Positions 46,475 through 56,062 of a stretch of DNA of 64,000 bases are shown in pieces. Within the stretch, counting starts at the first letter, position 1. Every line of letters begins with the position of its first letter. Position numbers and translations under genes: made by a program. This DNA comes from Sulfuracidifex tepidarius (GTDB taxonomy: Archaea; Thermoproteota; Thermoprotei_A; Sulfolobales; Sulfolobaceae). The notes below the pieces were generated by a model that was not told where the DNA came from, made no database searches, and worked only from the letters and a program-made list of their open reading frames with translations. The stretch covers positions 448,875 to 512,874 of the forward strand of contig NZ_AP018929.1 in assembly GCF_008326425.1 (NCBI RefSeq). Direction: 5' to 3'.

Positions 46475-47566
46475 ATGGAGTTAAGTAAGGACAACTCCGA
46501 CATAGCAGTTCTCATCGTGGTGATCCTTTCTCTTATAGCTTCCTATAAGGTTGCAGAGGAGTTCCCTGTAACCATGTTATTGATCTCGTTGATAGGTATG
46601 GCCAGGAAGAAGTGGGTTTCCGCAGCTGTAGTCCTCTCCTCCTTGGGCTTTCTGGAATTTCACTCAATGACGTCAATACAGTTCGTCGTTATCTCGCTTG
46701 CTACCTCAATTTCCCTCGTCATGGAAGTTTCATATTCCCTCTGGTTGACCCTAGGGGTATCCTTAGTTATCTTGAAGGTTCCCCCGGCTTTCCAGCTAAT
46801 CACTCTCATAGCCCTTCTGATTACCATGAGATACTTCAATTTAGAAGTCAGGGGATTCATAGTCTCTGGTATCTCGCTGTTGGTAGCTGAGGCGTTGATG
46901 AACCTCTCCGGGGTCATGGATGTATCTTACTTCGACTTATTGACTGGGGTGATAGGCGTAGCTTCCGAGAACGTTAGGTTGCCCAAGTGGTCGCCTTATT
47001 TGTTGCCACTGGTACCGGCCCTCATGTTCGCTACTTACGGTATTCCAGACGGAGTTTACTGGGCTGACTCAGAATCTTTCCTCTTCAAGTATAATCCTTT
47101 CTCAATGTGGATCCCTGGATCGTTCTATTACCCCAGAGTTAACGACTTCGCGTTATGTTTCCTACTGGATAAGCCTTACTACGTGTTCGTATTCGTCATG
47201 GTCTACCTTTCAGGAATCCTCTCATATCACGCGTTCAGATCCTTAGGACTAAAGTATTCCTTGCCCATATACTTGGTGTACTCCGTTCTTTTTCCATTCA
47301 ACTCTCCTTATATCATGATACCTTATGTCGTGTCTCCTATCCTGCTTATCCTAGGAGTTGATAACACGCGGTTCTTAATTTCTCTGAACATGAAAGATAG
47401 TCCCAAGGTTAACGTACGAAGAATAGAAAGACATTTTATTAAGTATTGTATAAATTTTCTAAAATTAGTAAAGATATTAATATTAGATTTTTGTAAAGAA
47501 GTTAATAGTAAAGTTTTTAAATTATGGTGTAATAAGGGAGTGTGTCCAACTATTTTGTTAAATTAG
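46475..47566 (+). CDS. polytopic membrane protein, probably truncated at its 3-prime end
   Basis: A 363-residue protein with about 9 hydrophobic helices up to residue 305 and the outer loop YWADSESFLFKYNPFSMWIP, GSFYYPRVNDFALCFLL. The helix-rich form with an aromatic and acidic loop is reminiscent of GT-C-type enzymes, but no signature was recognised. From about residue 305 (VDNTRFLISLNMKDSPKVNV) the composition turns AT- and Lys-rich and the frame ends inside the inverted-repeat element at 47540. The natural C-terminus has probably been replaced. A TATA at 46444-46454 gives a leaderless transcript. Confidence 0.55.
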   Translation: MELSKDNSDIAVLIVVILSLIASYKVAEEFPVTMLLISLIGMARKKWVSAAVVLSSLGFLEFHSMTSIQFVVISLATSISLVMEVSYSLWLTLGVSLVILKVPPAFQLITLIALLITMRYFNLEVRGFIVSGISLLVAEALMNLSGVMDVSYFDLLTGVIGVASENVRLPKWSPYLLPLVPALMFATYGIPDGVYWADSESFLFKYNPFSMWIPGSFYYPRVNDFALCFLLDKPYYVFVFVMVYLSGILSYHAFRSLGLKYSLPIYLVYSVLFPFNSPYIMIPYVVSPILLILGVDNTRFLISLNMKDSPKVNVRRIERHFIKYCINFLKLVKILILDFCKEVNSKVFKLWCNKGVCPTILLN

Positions 47567-47729
47567 TATTTACTAAAATAAGTGAATAAAACTTTCCTAA
47601 CCTAACGTGGGATTTTTTGTTAAAAAATCTTGGTAATAGTATTTTTATTAAATCAAGAGTTATTAAATAACATCGGATTTGATGTTGATCTATAAATAAG
47701 TTTCAAATAATTTAAATTGTTGGACACAC
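47540..47729. mobile_element. 190-bp inverted-repeat element (MITE-like)
   Basis: GTGTGTCCAAC at 47540-47550 is repeated as its exact reverse complement at 47719-47729. The flanks carry a direct repeat, taataagggagtg on the left and taataaggagtg on the right, which may be a target duplication with one base changed. The interior is AT-rich and non-coding. It lies at the end of the truncated membrane-protein gene and just before the propeller gene. Confidence 0.55.
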
Positions 47730-47762
47730 GCTAATAAGGAGTGACAAATGGAGATGTTTTAA

Positions 47763-49745
47763 ATGATAAATATTAAAAATATAATTTCAGTTATATTGAT
47801 TTTAATTTCTTTAATTTCTATAAATTCTTTTATTCAAGTTCTTATAGGAACCAGTAACGGAATAAGTGGGCAACCCTCTCAAAACATAGGCTACGTAAAA
47901 TACACTCTCGACCTATGGAATAACTCACTATTGTATGGTAACACTAGTGGAAAGGAGCCCAATTTTCCAAGTCATTTTATTTACGTTTCTACTGGATATA
48001 TTTATATTTTAACTTGCGATTCTGTTGACATATTAGTGAACTCACCCCGCCCTTACGGACGGGGCATCCCCACCTCACGATGGAGATTTCCTGCTTCTCA
48101 GAGGAACCTCGATCCCCCTTCACCCACAGCGGAGGTTCCATCGAACGGAACCGTTCTGTGATGCACCGTGTGGAAGAGGGGTTACGGAGGGTTCCTCTCC
48201 ACAAGCGTAAGTTCCCCCAGTCCCGAGGGTACTGACCCAGCTCTTACAGCCAAGGTCTAAGGAAATTTTGACATACAAATATAAAACCGTTTCTATAAGG
48301 GGGCTATCCATCCCCTCCCTGACGGAAGGGGACTTTCGCCCCCTTAACCCCCGCAAAGTTAAATGCTAGTACTAACCAATATGCAGACGAATTTATAGCC
48401 GGTAACTTAGGAGTTTACGATCCCTCTAACGGATACGTTTACGTTGTAAGTCATCTTTCCAATTCGATATCCGTGATAAACGGCACAAGACTTATTGCAA
48501 ATATAACTGCAGAATGCGATAGTGGTCCCGTGATTTACGATCCTGCAAACAAATATATTTATGCTTTTGGCTACAGAGAAGCTCCCGGTCCTAATGGATA
48601 TGCTTATATTATAAATGGTACAAATATAATTGAAAACATCATCCTACCATATTATTTAGGTTGCGTAGTCTATGACCCATCAAACGGTTTCCTATACGGA
48701 ACAAACCCCGGTTCATATTACATATCAGTAATAGCAAGCAGTTCTTTAATAGCAAGTGTTACGGTAGGTTACAGGCCCATTGGTATTACTTATGACCCTA
48801 TAAATAATTACATATATGCTGTTAGTGAATGCACGAACAGCGTCTCAGTAATTCAAGATACATCAGTTGTAGCTAAACTGAACGTTGGGACATTCCCTCA
48901 ACAAATATTGTACAATCCGTCCAATGACTTATGTTTATGTCGCTAATTTTTATTCGAACAGTGTAACAGTAATTAATAGAACTGAAGACATTTCAACGAC
49001 ATATATAGTAAATAGACCCGATGCAATAGTACACGATCCGGTAAACAACTACGTGTATGTAGCGGACTACTCCTATGATTGTGTACTGGTAATTAACCAC
49101 ACTCACATCATTTATAAAATAACTGTAGGTTATCACCCCGATGCAATAGCGTACGATCCGAAAAATAACTATATATACGTTGCTAACGTTGGTTCTAATA
49201 CTGTATCCGTAATAAACTGCACAAGCGTCATAGCTAATATAACCGTAAGGCATGCTCCAGTGGCAATAGTTTATGAGCCGCCTGACGGCTATATATACGT
49301 TGCGAACTCTGGTTGTAATGTCATATCAGTAATAAATTGTACGAAAGTGATATGGAACATAACCTGCGCCTATTTGCCGGCTTCCTTCACGTATGATCCT
49401 TCTGACGGTTCTATATACGTTGGTTCTTACTGTGCATGCGTTTTCAGGGTTTGCAATACAGTTATAACGGCAAAGATATATATGGGTGGGCGTCATATAT
49501 CGGTTTTCTACAATCCATCTAACGGTTATGTCTACGCTGGTAATGGATTTTATATTGGCCTTATCAACTGCTCTACTAGGATAGCAGATATCGGATGGTT
49601 ATCGTGTCCGTTAGGCATGGCCTATAATCCGGTTAACGGTTACGTGTACGTTACCAACTACTGTTCTAACATGTTATCAGTAATCGATAATACAATACTA
49701 ATTGGATCAATAGTCGAAATAGAGTTGAATTTGACATTTTTTTAA
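47763..49745 (+). pseudogene. secreted YVTN-type beta-propeller protein, broken twice
   Basis: The signal peptide is at the start (INIKNIISVILILISLISIN). The frame ends after codon 91 (VDIL) where the miniature element 48036-48361 is inserted. Downstream, the propeller continues from about 48362 (NASTNQYADEFIAGNLGVYD) with regular blades such as VIYDPANKYIYAFG and ITYDPINNYIYAVS. A second break near 48930 is one extra base (gacttatg instead of gactatg), after which YVYVANFYSNSVTVINRT continues to 49745. Each blade ends with an N-x-T/S sequon in SVINGT-like loops. Without both lesions it would be a surface propeller of about 550 residues. It resembles the first half of the protein at 32472 in blade motif. 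Confidence 0.85.
48036..48361 (-). mobile_element. IS605-type miniature element inserted in the propeller gene
   Basis: About 320-326 bases without transposase. The right-end tip (gtgaactcaccccgccctta at 48036) matches that of the TnpB element at 59018-59047, and its left-end hairpin (ccccttccgtcagggagggg on the reverse strand) is nearly identical to that at 57766-57785. Removing 48036 to 48355, 48358 or 48361 restores the propeller frame exactly. A conserved TATA tract lies beside the left-end hairpin. It is in the same orientation as the degenerate copy at 44193-44484. Confidence 0.8.
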
Positions 49746-49763
49746 AAAAATAAAGAGATGGAA

Positions 49764-50228
49764 TCATGTGGAAGTCCTATAGCTAAAGAACGCTCCAATG
49801 ACACTTGGTATCAATAACAACTGAAAATAGCCATTGAGAAAAGATAAAGGAAAGGCCAAGGAACTGATAGCCCACGTATATCTTGACAGCCCTGTGGATA
49901 TAGAAGCTAGTATTAAGTAAATCGCAGTCACGGAGAGATATGATGCCAAGAGGAAGATAACGTTTGGATAAAGGAGAAATAGTACTTGGAATATCACGTA
50001 AGCTAGGGCCATGAAAGTGACCTCAAACCTCCTGAGAGAAATTAGAATAGCAACCAAAATCGCTGTGAATACCAAACTTGAAAAGGTGAAGTTGTAGTAT
50101 GTGTAGAGGAAAAATGAGGGGGTGTATAGGGACGTAGTTGTAAGGAACGAAGATACATCTAGGTAGAAATACTTTACTAGGAAGAAAGTGATATAAAGAA
50201 GGGAGAAAAGACGTATACTCACGGTCAT
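49764..50228 (-). CDS. small polytopic membrane protein, second gene of surface operon
   Basis: A 154-residue hydrophobic protein with about four or five helices (LFSLLYITFFLVKYFYLDVS, FTAILVAILISLRRFEVTFM, YLSVTAIYLILASIS). The start ATGA overlaps the stop of the surface-protein gene at 50225-51928 by 4 bases, so the pair is translationally coupled. It resembles no family known to me. It could be the membrane anchor or partner for the large extracellular protein. Confidence 0.6.
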   Translation of the reverse strand: MTVSIRLFSLLYITFFLVKYFYLDVSSFLTTTSLYTPSFFLYTYYNFTFSSLVFTAILVAILISLRRFEVTFMALAYVIFQVLFLLYPNVIFLLASYLSVTAIYLILASISTGLSRYTWAISSLAFPLSFLNGYFQLLLIPSVIGAFFSYRTST

Positions 50229-51928
50229 TCACCGTAGAAGTTGGTGTAATTCATGAGGAAGCCGAAGTTAGGTTCTGGTAAATAGGCGGAATAATTCTCA
50301 TAGCTGAGGTAAACAGTTCCGCTGCCGTTAACTCTCATAGTCATTACGTCGGTTTCTGAATAGGTCTGTACGCTTGCGGGGAGATGTATTGAGAGATAGT
50401 CAAGAACCGCCGTAGCAATCAAGTTAACCGCAAGTCCTCCTAGACCTTCGGTAGAAAGCGATAAAGCTACACTGACCGCTATTCCCAAGATGTCAGTTGG
50501 AACCTCATCGGGGTTGCTGACGTGGACGTAAACGTCAGTTAAATGGGCTTCCCATGAATTTCCTGAAACTGCTATGTCGTTACCGTTATAGCAACTGTAA
50601 TAGTTTATGTTGCTGTCGCTCCATTTCACCTCGGCGTAAGGGGAGAAAGCGGGTCCGTTACGTATTCCAGGGATAGGAACACGATAAATTCCCTCGATTT
50701 GGTACAGCATCGTAGGTGTACCGTTCCCTGAGATGAGAGAAGTTTCTGTACCGTTAGGCGCGTGATACTCCACGCATGTGTAAGAAGTGGTCTCCTCTAC
50801 AGCACTCCCTACGTCCTGCTGTGATGGGTTTGCATACAACACCTCAGTAACAGTGACGTTACCTTCGTCTTCAATGATGGGAAATCCCGCTTGATGTGTC
50901 CTTGAGGCCGGAGCCGACACAGTAAAGATGCAGTATTGAACCACTGCAACAGTCGCGTTGTAGTAACTGTACATGGTGGGGCAAAAGAGCTTATCTAGGG
51001 AGGAAGAGTACCTTGTGATGTATCCGTCCCAGTTAACGTTTGCGGAGTATGAGGTGCCTATGTTTGGACCGCCGTAGCTCGAGGAGTTGCTCACAGCCTC
51101 CCATTCAACGTCACCTTGTAATATCGAGCTTAAGTCAATCGTCTCGTAATCGTCGTGATTTACCACGTTATTGGAAAGGCTCAACCAGTCCATGGGTACC
51201 TCAACGTTGTGGATTACGATACCTTTGTATTCGGGTTTATATTCATAGATTGGCGCATAACCGTAAGAGTAACAAGGAGCACTCCCGTTGAAAGAGGTAA
51301 CGTTAATCACGTATTTGTCCAGTTTCCCTGAACCTCCGCCGCACCCAGGACAGTAGACGTGGGGGGTCGCGTCTACCTTCTCGTCCAGCTCCTCCTCTAA
51401 TGAGTGGAGGTAAGCGTAGTTCACATTCACCTCTCTTGGGATCACATTGATAGTGCTCACTACCTCCATGGGGTAGTCTCGGAGTACCCACTGCGGGTTA
51501 TATTCTACCTCCTCAGCGGAGTAGTACACGTGCCCTGACTTAACGTATGATGCTATTACCAGGAGAGAAGTATTCACGTCCTTACCCTTCCAAGGAGTAA
51601 TGTATGGTGATACCTCGCTGAAGGGGATTGAGAGCTCGTCTGTTCTCTGGGTCTCCAGTTGCACAACCTTGTTTGGTAGGTTCACGAAAACGGAAATGAT
51701 GGTTGGCTCCTGGTTACCTGACACGTAAGTCTTCACCAGGAAGGAAGGGTCTCCCACCCTGTTGAGGAAATACTCAACTTCCCCGTTGTCGGTGTGGTAG
51801 AAACCAACCAGGATGGGCGTAAAGAGAAAGTATATCACAGCTAGGAAAGATGAAGCCACAGTCATGGCTAGGATTACGTACCTTGTTAGTCTCTTCCACT
51901 TAGAGGACATCCTTTCACTCGTCTTCAT
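50225..51928 (-). CDS. large extracellular protein with N-terminal anchor, hypothetical
   Basis: A 567-residue protein with one N-terminal helix (YVILAMTVASSFLAVIYFLF, after a basic MSSKWKRLTR) and a large extracellular part. A cluster VYCPGCGGGSGKLD near residue 193 could bind a metal or form a disulfide; further cysteines (PCYSYGY, KLFCPTMY, VVQYCIF, YTCVEYH, YYSCYNG) suggest several disulfides. A Gly/Ala/Leu-rich hydrophobic segment (ILGIAVSVALSLSTEGLGGL) is near the C-terminus. Many sequons. It is first of a coupled operon with the membrane protein at 49764-50228. A TATA tract is not clear. The function is not recognised. Confidence 0.6.
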   Translation of the reverse strand: MKTSERMSSKWKRLTRYVILAMTVASSFLAVIYFLFTPILVGFYHTDNGEVEYFLNRVGDPSFLVKTYVSGNQEPTIISVFVNLPNKVVQLETQRTDELSIPFSEVSPYITPWKGKDVNTSLLVIASYVKSGHVYYSAEEVEYNPQWVLRDYPMEVVSTINVIPREVNVNYAYLHSLEEELDEKVDATPHVYCPGCGGGSGKLDKYVINVTSFNGSAPCYSYGYAPIYEYKPEYKGIVIHNVEVPMDWLSLSNNVVNHDDYETIDLSSILQGDVEWEAVSNSSSYGGPNIGTSYSANVNWDGYITRYSSSLDKLFCPTMYSYYNATVAVVQYCIFTVSAPASRTHQAGFPIIEDEGNVTVTEVLYANPSQQDVGSAVEETTSYTCVEYHAPNGTETSLISGNGTPTMLYQIEGIYRVPIPGIRNGPAFSPYAEVKWSDSNINYYSCYNGNDIAVSGNSWEAHLTDVYVHVSNPDEVPTDILGIAVSVALSLSTEGLGGLAVNLIATAVLDYLSIHLPASVQTYSETDVMTMRVNGSGTVYLSYENYSAYLPEPNFGFLMNYTNFYGE

Positions 51929-52392
51929 TTACCTCACCTGAATAAAAAACTTTCAGACTTCTTAACCGATGTTCTTGTAAAAATACTTTTTTATTTGTTT
52001 TATACCTCCCTTTCTGATACATTTTTAGGTCATTCAAAAGGTTGGATTTGTTAGATTTTTTTTGCGGTATTGAATCTAGAAAGTTTTCATACTACACGTT
52101 CTAATTTTCCTAGAAAAGATAAACTGTTTAAGTTATATCCATTTTATTTTTAGATGTTTTTCTCCAAAATCATTAACAGAAAGCTATAGTAACCTCTAAT
52201 TGTATTTATAATCTCTTATTTCTTTATAGTGAAATTTTATAAATTAAAAGAATAACTGATGTCTTTAATGATCACCTAATTTAATAAAAAGATAATAAAG
52301 TAATTCTAAGACAATCATTGTTGTATAGTACTGTTGAAGCGACCTCCACGCTGGCTATTTAAGGAATCTTGTTCTCCCGTTGAAAACATGTC
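51929..52392. other. AT-rich intergenic region
   Basis: About 460 bases, T-rich. No coding signal or clear repeat. Confidence 0.5.
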
Positions 52393-52929
52393 TCATATGC
52401 CATTCGCGTATAGAAAAACCACCACCGAAAGGTATATCACAGAACCTACGGTAAACCATATCTTAGTCGACCACAACGGGGAACCAGGAGCTAGGGAATC
52501 TACCGAGAACTTCCTTGCACCGTTCACCAAGAAATACAAGTCTATCCCCAAGAGAAGCAGATTTATCCCGTATTCTGTGGCTCCAGTCCATGCAGCTGAT
52601 AGGAAATATATTAGGTTCGTATAGAAGGCACACGTAGAAGCAAGCTTGGTGAGCATCCCTGCCATAAGAAGCACTCCGAAGGAAATCTCTCCTATCATCA
52701 CAAGCTCCCCAGTTAGCACTGGGTTAGGAAACGCTACAGCATAAAGGAAGTCCTTTATTGGTGAGCCTTGTGCGAAGTACTGGATGGTGAACCCAATGTA
52801 CTTAGTCGATGCAGGGTTCAAGAATCCAGGGTTAAGTAGTTTGTCCACCACTCCCGCAACTAACCAGATCGATCCTGCTATGACCCTGAACATCACGTCC
52901 CAATACGAACTCTGTCTAGCCTCAACCAC
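52393..52929 (-). CDS. DoxD/DoxX-family membrane protein
   Basis: A 178-residue protein with four or five helices. [20 protein letters not shown], the [20 protein letters not shown] core and the following TKLAS segment match the DoxD/DoxX pattern (G-E-x-x-x-G-x-L-L). In Sulfolobales, DoxD is the large subunit of membrane thiosulfate:quinone oxidoreductase, but DoxX-type proteins also have other roles, and the small subunit DoxA is not next door. Its start overlaps the preceding polytopic gene by 8 bases, so the two form an operon. A sulfur-related electron transfer role is possible; not proven. Confidence 0.7.
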   Translation of the reverse strand: MVEARQSSYWDVMFRVIAGSIWLVAGVVDKLLNPGFLNPASTKYIGFTIQYFAQGSPIKDFLYAVAFPNPVLTGELVMIGEISFGVLLMAGMLTKLASTCAFYTNLIYFLSAAWTGATEYGINLLLLGIDLYFLVNGARKFSVDSLAPGSPLWSTKIWFTVGSVIYLSVVVFLYANGI

Positions 52930-53452
52930 TCACCATCACCTCATATCTCTCTGCTAGCCTCCTAGATATCTTCATCACGTAGTAAGCTGATACCCCCAAG
53001 ATGAGGAGTCCAGTAAACACGGTGGAACCTAACATGATGGCTTGTATTATACCTCCAGTCCACGCACCAAGCACGAAGGTGCCGTACTTCCACGCTACTC
53101 CTTTGGTTAGTGGTAATGCTCCTGACGCTAAATAAAGCAGGGAGTTCATCGTAGTGGGGGTCAAGCAACATATCCCTGCCACTGTACCTAAAGAAGGCAC
53201 AGACGCTGTAAGGAAACCTCCCGCAGTAGACGTCGCGGAAAGCCTGAATGACTTGGGTACCGGAAAACTGTAGAGATTAGCAGACACGTAAATCAGTGAG
53301 ATGACGTAGTACGAGAGGATGAGGGAAAGGGTCAGGACCACGTCAACTGCAACGCCAAGCAACATGATGAAAGGCTCCATCACGAGCGAAATTCCAGAAA
53401 AGGTGAACACTGAGAACCCAGCCCCTTGATATGTAGTTAATGTCAAGTTCAC
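52922..53452 (-). CDS. polytopic membrane partner of the DoxD-like protein
   Basis: A 176-residue hydrophobic protein with about five helices ([55 protein letters not shown]). A conserved-looking loop [20 protein letters not shown] has two adjacent cysteines that could be redox-active. It is not DoxA, which has a single anchor helix. The gene overlaps the DoxD-like gene by 8 bases and is upstream of it in the operon. I do not recognise the family; a small quinone-linked redox protein is one possibility. Confidence 0.6.
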   Translation of the reverse strand: MNLTLTTYQGAGFSVFTFSGISLVMEPFIMLLGVAVDVVLTLSLILSYYVISLIYVSANLYSFPVPKSFRLSATSTAGGFLTASVPSLGTVAGICCLTPTTMNSLLYLASGALPLTKGVAWKYGTFVLGAWTGGIIQAIMLGSTVFTGLLILGVSAYYVMKISRRLAERYEVMVSG

Positions 53453-54096
53453 GAAATAGGAGTCTACGTTAAGCCCAGACCTTCACATTAACGGAATTAA
53501 ATATCAAGGACTCGTATCAGAACCTCATGTAGACTTTTTGATATAAACTTTATTATTTTAATCATAACTTATAGAAAGTGTTAGAGAACTCTGATCGAAA
53601 CAGTTGATTTAGAAAGGATAAATATAAAATATTCAAAGATTTTATATTTTAAGATCTTAACTCTAAATTTAGTTACTTTTAATAATTTATAATACAAGAT
53701 TAAATAAGCCTCCCTTCAATATAATGATACCTCATGCGTTACCTAGAGCAACATATGATGAGCTAAAAGCTTATCCGCACCGAGCACCTCATAGGTTAAT
53801 TGAGAAACATTAACTCCTTTAAATCGTGATATCTCAAGTACATTAAAGGAAAGCCTGTTGTTTCTGGGGAAAACAGAACTCATTCATAATGATTAAATTA
53901 ATTAATTTACACTAGATATAAATATATCTTCATTTACTTATCTAACACGGTAGATGTTATTCGGACCATCTTTCTCTACGGATTGCAAAAGTATTTTATG
54001 AATTATTTCCTCCCTATTATTTTTCATTTAGTATTACCGTCAATAGTAGCCGGTTCTATAGAAAAGTTTAAATCTTAAAATTTTACATCATAAAAC
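53453..54096. other. AT-rich intergenic region
   Basis: About 640 bases. A 29-codon frame at 53724 (MIPHALPRATYDELKAYPHR) is too short to judge. A TATA-like aagtttaaatctt at about 54064-54076 precedes the next gene. Confidence 0.45.
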
Positions 54097-55194
54097 ATGA
54101 CTAAGTTTTGTCCAAAATGTGGTACTCCAAATCCAGATGAAGCACAGTTTTGTAGCAAATGTGGAGCACCTCTACCCAACCTGACCTTACCCGCATCTCC
54201 ACCCGCTCCTATGGGAGGAATGCCTCCATCTTATCCACCCCAATATCCTGCAACTTCTTTCAATATGACTAAATTAAATGATTACAACAAACGCTATTTC
54301 AGCTTGGTCGGAGGTATATTGACCGGCTTAGCGTTCATCATTTTCGCTATCACATTTGTCCTCCTCTTAGCGTATCCCTTTACGATCAGCGGGGGTACGG
54401 GCAATTTAGCTGGCTTCTACGGTGTCATGATAGGCACATTCGCCATGTATCTCGTCTTAGGAATATTCGTGTTTCTAATTGGAATAAAGAGGTCAATAAC
54501 ACCTTCCTTGACGTTCATAACGGGTTTGCTGGTGTTTCTTTACTTCATTCTTTTCGGAGTCGGGATGTTTCTATTACAGTCAGAGAGTGATGGGCTATTT
54601 CAAACTAACTCCAATGGAGTGGAGTTAGTTCTGGGCAGCGTTTTCATTCTGATCACCCTGATATTAGGGAGGTCTTTCTCTCCAATAAATAAGATATTGG
54701 CCTATTCTTTCATGCTAGTGGGCGTTATCCTTGCATATGCGGGTGTAGGAGGATTAACTAACTCCTATGTCTCCAGCACGAGCTCTGTGTACGTCATACA
54801 GCCCTCAGCTATTTTCTTCATCTCCAGCTTAGCTATAGTGTCTGGAATAATTCTACCTATTGCTTTGATGATAGATGTATTCATGAGCAAGTTCCCCATG
54901 GGGAAGACGATATTTTCTATAATGCTAGATGTAATATTATTAATTTTTAGTATAGGTCAGATAATATTGGGTTCTACTATAATATCTGCAGGGATTCCCT
55001 CTACAACTGGTTTGCCCGGAATCATTTCCGCTTCACTATATATGTCATATACTGCAGGAGTTTTAGACCTAATTGCAGGTATATTCGTGCTATTATCGTC
55101 AGTACTGTTGATGGTTAATAACATCGTAACCATTTCAAAACAAGCTGGAAGACCTTCTGGATACTATTCCCCTCCACCACCACCAAGATATTAG
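54097..55194 (+). CDS. zinc-ribbon polytopic membrane protein
   Basis: A 365-residue protein. The N-terminal zinc ribbon FCPKCGTPNPDEAQFCSKCG (C5, C8, C19, C22) is followed by a Pro-rich linker (residues 27-50) and about eight membrane helices (for example ILTGLAFIIFAITFVLLLAY, LILGRSFSPINKILAYS between helices). A short C-terminal tail is Pro/Tyr-rich (SGYYSPPPPPRY). The ribbon is the same type as in 29393, 30990 and 61480, but here it is attached to a multi-helix domain distantly like DUF973. It should face the cytoplasm. A T-rich stop follows at 55193-55206. Function unknown. Confidence 0.7.
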   Translation: MTKFCPKCGTPNPDEAQFCSKCGAPLPNLTLPASPPAPMGGMPPSYPPQYPATSFNMTKLNDYNKRYFSLVGGILTGLAFIIFAITFVLLLAYPFTISGGTGNLAGFYGVMIGTFAMYLVLGIFVFLIGIKRSITPSLTFITGLLVFLYFILFGVGMFLLQSESDGLFQTNSNGVELVLGSVFILITLILGRSFSPINKILAYSFMLVGVILAYAGVGGLTNSYVSSTSSVYVIQPSAIFFISSLAIVSGIILPIALMIDVFMSKFPMGKTIFSIMLDVILLIFSIGQIILGSTIISAGIPSTTGLPGIISASLYMSYTAGVLDLIAGIFVLLSSVLLMVNNIVTISKQAGRPSGYYSPPPPPRY

Positions 55195-55439
55195 TTTTTT
55201 CCTTCCTCTTTTCCCGGCTAACTTTTCGAATCTAATAGAACCTGAAAGTTTCAAAACTTTTTTCACACTTCAAGAGCTCAGTTCTACAGCCAGTTACTTT
55301 TCATACTTTACAATACAAGGCTAAAGATTGAACGTTATGTAACCCACATTAGAAAAATGCTAAATTTGAAATCAAATAGTTAGTCTGGTTCAGACTAATC
55401 CAAGATGCTTTTCTAGGAAATACTAAAATTGCAAGAAAA

Positions 55440-55450
55440 ATATTTATAAA
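55440..55450 (+). promoter_or_regulatory. TATA box of decayed zinc-ribbon gene
   Basis: atatttataaa and the next 25 bases are nearly identical to the promoter at 61445-61457, with one T less. Confidence 0.6.
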
Positions 55451-55473
55451 TCTAGAGATTCCTTTTTTATCAA

Positions 55474-56054
55474 ATAGTAAAGATTTGTCCTAGATGCGAC
55501 CAGAACTCTGATGATACGTCTTTCTGCGTGAGGAGCGGAAACTACTTATGGTCATTTCAACCCGTGAACAACCAGACCCCTCCACCTCCATCACAACCTC
55601 AACCTCCTCAAGGATATCCCTATCAAAGACCATCCTCTTAAGAAACCCTTCAAGCTACATATGAAGGTGATAATAGGGTCTGTTGTAGCTGGATCGCAAT
55701 AATTGTGGTGTTAGTCGTTGTGGTTCCTATTTTCACTGCCCCTCCTACCACATTACGGCATCTAGCCTGTCATCAGTTTACGGTGGTTCATGGACTGTGA
55801 ACCCTCATAGTTTTACATCAGTGTCTTCTAATTCTATTACGTTCTCCTATTTCAACGGCGCCTCGAATGTCATTCCTCTAACACCCTTCAATGATAGCTT
55901 AAGTTTTAATGGAAATTCTTATATTTATGAAAGTAATAGAATACGGATTTATCTTATTGTCTTTAATAATATTGCTGGAGCAACTATAACTGAGGAAGTG
56001 ACCAATGTTGTCGTAAACTCGACATCTTTCACGGTGCATAACTCCTCCATTTAG
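55474..56054 (+). pseudogene. decayed copy of the zinc-ribbon membrane protein at 61480
   Basis: The copy parallels 61480-62259: promoter, zinc ribbon, Pro-rich linker, membrane helix and beta domain. The start codon is ATA (55474-55476) where the intact gene has ATG. The ribbon's fourth cysteine is Ser (CVRSGNY for CMRCGND), and the Gly-Tyr after the second Cys is missing. A stop follows in the linker and further shifts are needed to read through the helix. The outer domain is legible from VNPHSFTSVSSNSITFSYFN to 56054 (HNSSI). It is a clear pseudogene, with the nucleotide similarity still obvious. Confidence 0.85.
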
Positions 56055-56062
56055 AGGATGTA

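Noticed and set aside
53724-53813. 29-codon frame as a small protein gene
   Set aside because: Too short to judge; no convincing promoter spacing.
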